Below are positions 62,701-64,000 of a DNA stretch of 64,000 bases, piece after piece. The stretch spans positions 7,936,501 to 8,000,500 of the forward strand of contig CM028906.1 of the NCBI GenBank assembly GCA_016801845.1, given 5' to 3'. The notes under the pieces were generated by a model, which ran no database searches, was not told where the DNA came from, and saw nothing but the letters and a program-made list of their open reading frames with translations. The position numbers and the translations under genes were made by a program. Position 1 is the first letter of the stretch; every line of letters begins with the position of its first letter. The stretch comes from Polydactylus sextarius (lineage: Eukaryota; Chordata; Actinopteri; Polynemidae).

Positions 62701-63256
62701 ACCTGACGAGCTTCCTCATAAACCTCTGGGTCAGGAGCTGAGTCCAGTACAGTCGACCACCGGTGAATTCCCGAGACCTGGTCTGAGCCTGCGCATCATC
62801 CCCCACCAGCCGGACACCATTTCTCCAGATCAAAGTCCGTCCAAAGACCCAAGAGAGCTGGACACCACTGATGTGAAGGAAGAGGAAGCACCGCTGCCTT
62901 CACCGGACCCCGTTATTATCCACCGCCAAGCGCCGCCAACACCGGACGGCTCCCCATTGACGGGGCCGCCGCCGTATCAGCTGCCGCCTGATCAGATGGA
63001 CGCCCCATTAGCGTCGTCCACAGATGACCTGTCAGGGACTGCCAGCACTGACCAATCGTCCTACAGTGTCACACGGACTCTATCAGCGCCCACCACTGCT
63101 GCCGCTGCCGCCATCCAGAGCGAGGATGGACTGACGCTGTCAGAGGAAGTGGAGGACAATTATGTGGTCCGGCTGCTGGAACAGGCCTCGACCGTGAGAC
63201 CTGATAAAATCGACAACCAGGACACGAGTATAACGAAGGATCCAGATTTTTCGTGA
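53723..63256 (+). CDS. usp6nl: USP6NL (RN-tre)-like TBC-domain Rab GTPase-activating protein, 544 aa, thirteen coding exons
   Basis: Coding exons: 53,723-53,788; 56,304-56,389; 56,697-56,736; 56,820-56,900; 57,531-57,638; 57,907-58,016; 59,464-59,512; 60,075-60,195; 60,312-60,406; 60,511-60,576; 62,293-62,392; 62,467-62,619; 62,697-63,256. All junctions are GT-AG and in phase. The start ATG lies 8 bases into its exon, with G at -3, and gives the family N-terminus ('AEERADIILKYA', then 'EIDPWEDADY'). The TBC domain spans about residues 99-291. The arginine finger is R149 in 'IDLDINR' and the glutamine finger is Q186 in 'YCQG', so GAP activity should be intact. Mammalian USP6NL acts on Rab5/Rab43-type GTPases in endocytic and Golgi traffic. 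The tail after residue 359 is about 185 residues, Pro/Ser/Thr-rich and acidic, against more than 450 in human USP6NL. It may therefore be a teleost paralogue, and the symbol is a family-level call. Confidence 0.93.
54216..54720 (-). repeat. TTAGCTAA-armed interspersed repeat, reverse core copy E
   Basis: The core at 54,216-54,440 reads 'gtcatgtgacctttagc', 'gctgcagtgaattttggga', 'tgttggactgtgaaggatcc', 'gaagctggatttgttgaagg' and 'aacagactagtttcca'. It is followed by an arm of GCTAACTTAGC and TAGCTAAC words to about 54,720. It lies in intron 1 of the coding region of the USP6NL-like gene. Confidence 0.75.
57095..57440 (+). repeat. Third interspersed repeat family, longest copy
   Basis: Carries 'ggagtcctggttctgagca', 'gagctgcagcagaaa', 'ggttagcagctgctgac', 'acttcctgtcaagac', 'aaagcagagatttttg' and 'gtgacagactttgtgtc' in order. 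Parts are shared with 15,260-15,440 and 25,620-25,885. It lies in the intron before exon 57,531. Confidence 0.7.
58370..58880 (+). repeat. TTAGCTAA-word cluster with repeat-edge fragments
   Basis: Edge phrases 'gccacaggtggtgagtag' (58,482) and 'gtcacagatggtgactag' (58,751) plus 'gtctgtctcatttcaaagg' lie amid TTAGCTAA words, in the intron before exon 59,464. The core is absent. Confidence 0.65.
59640..59830 (+). repeat. TTAGCTAA-word cluster
   Basis: 'tagctaagtttgctaatg' and similar words at about 59,741-59,800, in the intron before exon 60,075. No core. Confidence 0.5.
60890..61540 (+). mobile_element. Penelope-like retroelement 3' relic (GIY-YIG endonuclease end)
   Basis: The frame around 60,952-61,146 encodes 'RRANSTRHDSAIYLLLKDKG', then 'HSFEDSDVQILDREERLF' and 'GVKEAIYVKIEKPSLNRGGG'. 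This matches the C-terminal endonuclease region of fish Penelope-like elements as I remember them. Just upstream, in the same frame, 'LYIG' is followed by a TAA stop and then 'TKQTL', so the frame is broken inside the YIG region. The 3' tail phrase 'gaagaagcctcttggatgag' (about 61,408-61,427) is also typical. It sits in sense orientation in the intron between exons 60,511-60,576 and 62,293-62,392. The reverse transcriptase part is absent. Confidence 0.8.
61550..62280. other. Intron sequence, nothing recognised
   Basis: AT-rich intron DNA with a few GCTAGCATTAGC-type words. Open frames at 61,655-62,048 overlap each other and have no splice logic with the host gene. Confidence 0.4.
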
Positions 63257-63759
63257 AATTAGTTTTTAGACTATGTTTCTTCTAGGTTAAACGGATTAAA
63301 TGTCAGATTATCACACTGAGCAATTACTGCGTAATTTAATCTGTCCATTTTGAAGTGGTGATGTTTTTCTTCTCTCATTTGGTAACCAGTCAAACCAGAA
63401 AGTTTTACCAGAATACTCTATAATTTCCACTTTTTCGCCACTAGGTGGCAGCCATCTAGTCCATGCTGACCTCAAACCACCAGATGGTGCAACATTTTTA
63501 TTTGTAGTATGATGAAGAAATCCTCAATGTCTTAATTTACGCTAGCAAGATAATGTTTTCTACTGTAGTACTCACGTCAGCCGCCAGGGGGACTACTCAC
63601 GTTTACTCACGTCTTAATGTCGAGTTTTACCAGCAATGATCTAAGCTGACATCACCATGTCTCATTTAAAGATGTCTGCCCCCTAATGACGAAAAAACAA
63701 AAATACTTTAATTTTTATCTCAACTTCAATAACATCAATATCAAATTGAGTCATATGTT

Positions 63760-63765
63760 AATAAA
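63760..63765 (+). terminator. Candidate poly(A) signal of the USP6NL-like gene
   Basis: AATAAA about 500 bp after the stop codon at 63,256. No strong GT-rich element follows at once, so a more distal signal beyond the window remains possible. Confidence 0.4.
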
Positions 63766-64000
63766 GGTCACTTCCTCATGAGGTTTAGCGACAAACTTTG
63801 AATATAAAGCGACTGTGCTAATGATGAATTTAATAGTATCAGAAACAATCTGAACGATTCACAATTAACTTTTCTTCCTTGGGATTGTGTTGGAAACATC
63901 TTTCGTAACAAATAGAAACGTGTTTACAAGATGAGGAGACTCTAATGTAACATAATGGAGAATTGCATCATGGGAATTAAATCTGCTGCTTTGATTTTGA

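Overview
The window is vertebrate nuclear DNA, most likely from a teleost and probably a percomorph. The evidence is multi-exon genes with GT-AG introns, long (CA)n microsatellites, LINE, Penelope and hAT relics of fish type, and very abundant fish-style words such as TTAGCTAA, GCTAACATTAGC and TTAGCATGCTAA. Nothing prokaryotic is present. The species call is inference from overall appearance.

Layout: (1) About 1-33,230 is a gene-poor stretch. I find no supportable protein-coding exon there. It holds decayed transposons (a LINE endonuclease scrap near 6.45-6.9 kb, an inverted-repeat element at 22.13-22.47 kb, a degenerate LINE at 26.9-28.54 kb), a very long CA repeat at 9.68 kb, several interspersed repeat families, and a few islands of more complex sequence that could be conserved non-coding elements. 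(2) About 33.5-49.1 kb carries a plus-strand gene for a membrane-anchored type-B carboxylesterase (cholinesterase-like fold). Nine coding exons give a 595-residue protein with a complete Ser-Glu-His triad and an N-terminal membrane anchor. (3) About 49.7-63.8 kb carries a plus-strand gene for a TBC-domain Rab GTPase-activating protein of the USP6NL (RN-tre) family. Thirteen coding exons give 544 residues, with both catalytic fingers intact but a much shorter C-terminal tail than mammalian USP6NL. The two genes are in tandem, with only about 0.6 kb between the last esterase poly(A) signal and the second promoter. All exon junctions were read by hand and every splice phase agrees.

The two genes have no obvious shared pathway: one is a secretory-pathway or cell-surface hydrolase, the other a cytosolic regulator of Rab GTPases in membrane traffic. 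The most distinctive unexplained structure is the repeat landscape. One family has a core of about 200 bp flanked by TTAGCTAA-rich arms and occurs in both orientations. A second has array-like units carrying GGATCC plus GCTAACATTAGC. A third (about 170-350 bp) and a fourth (diverged tandem units running to within about 20 bp of an esterase exon) are also present. These sit in intergenic DNA and introns alike, sometimes within tens of bases of splice sites.

I did not find a convincing new biological system. The items most worth following up are the esterase gene itself, its predicted splice-created upstream ORF, its promoter directly next to a repeat copy, and the composite repeat families.
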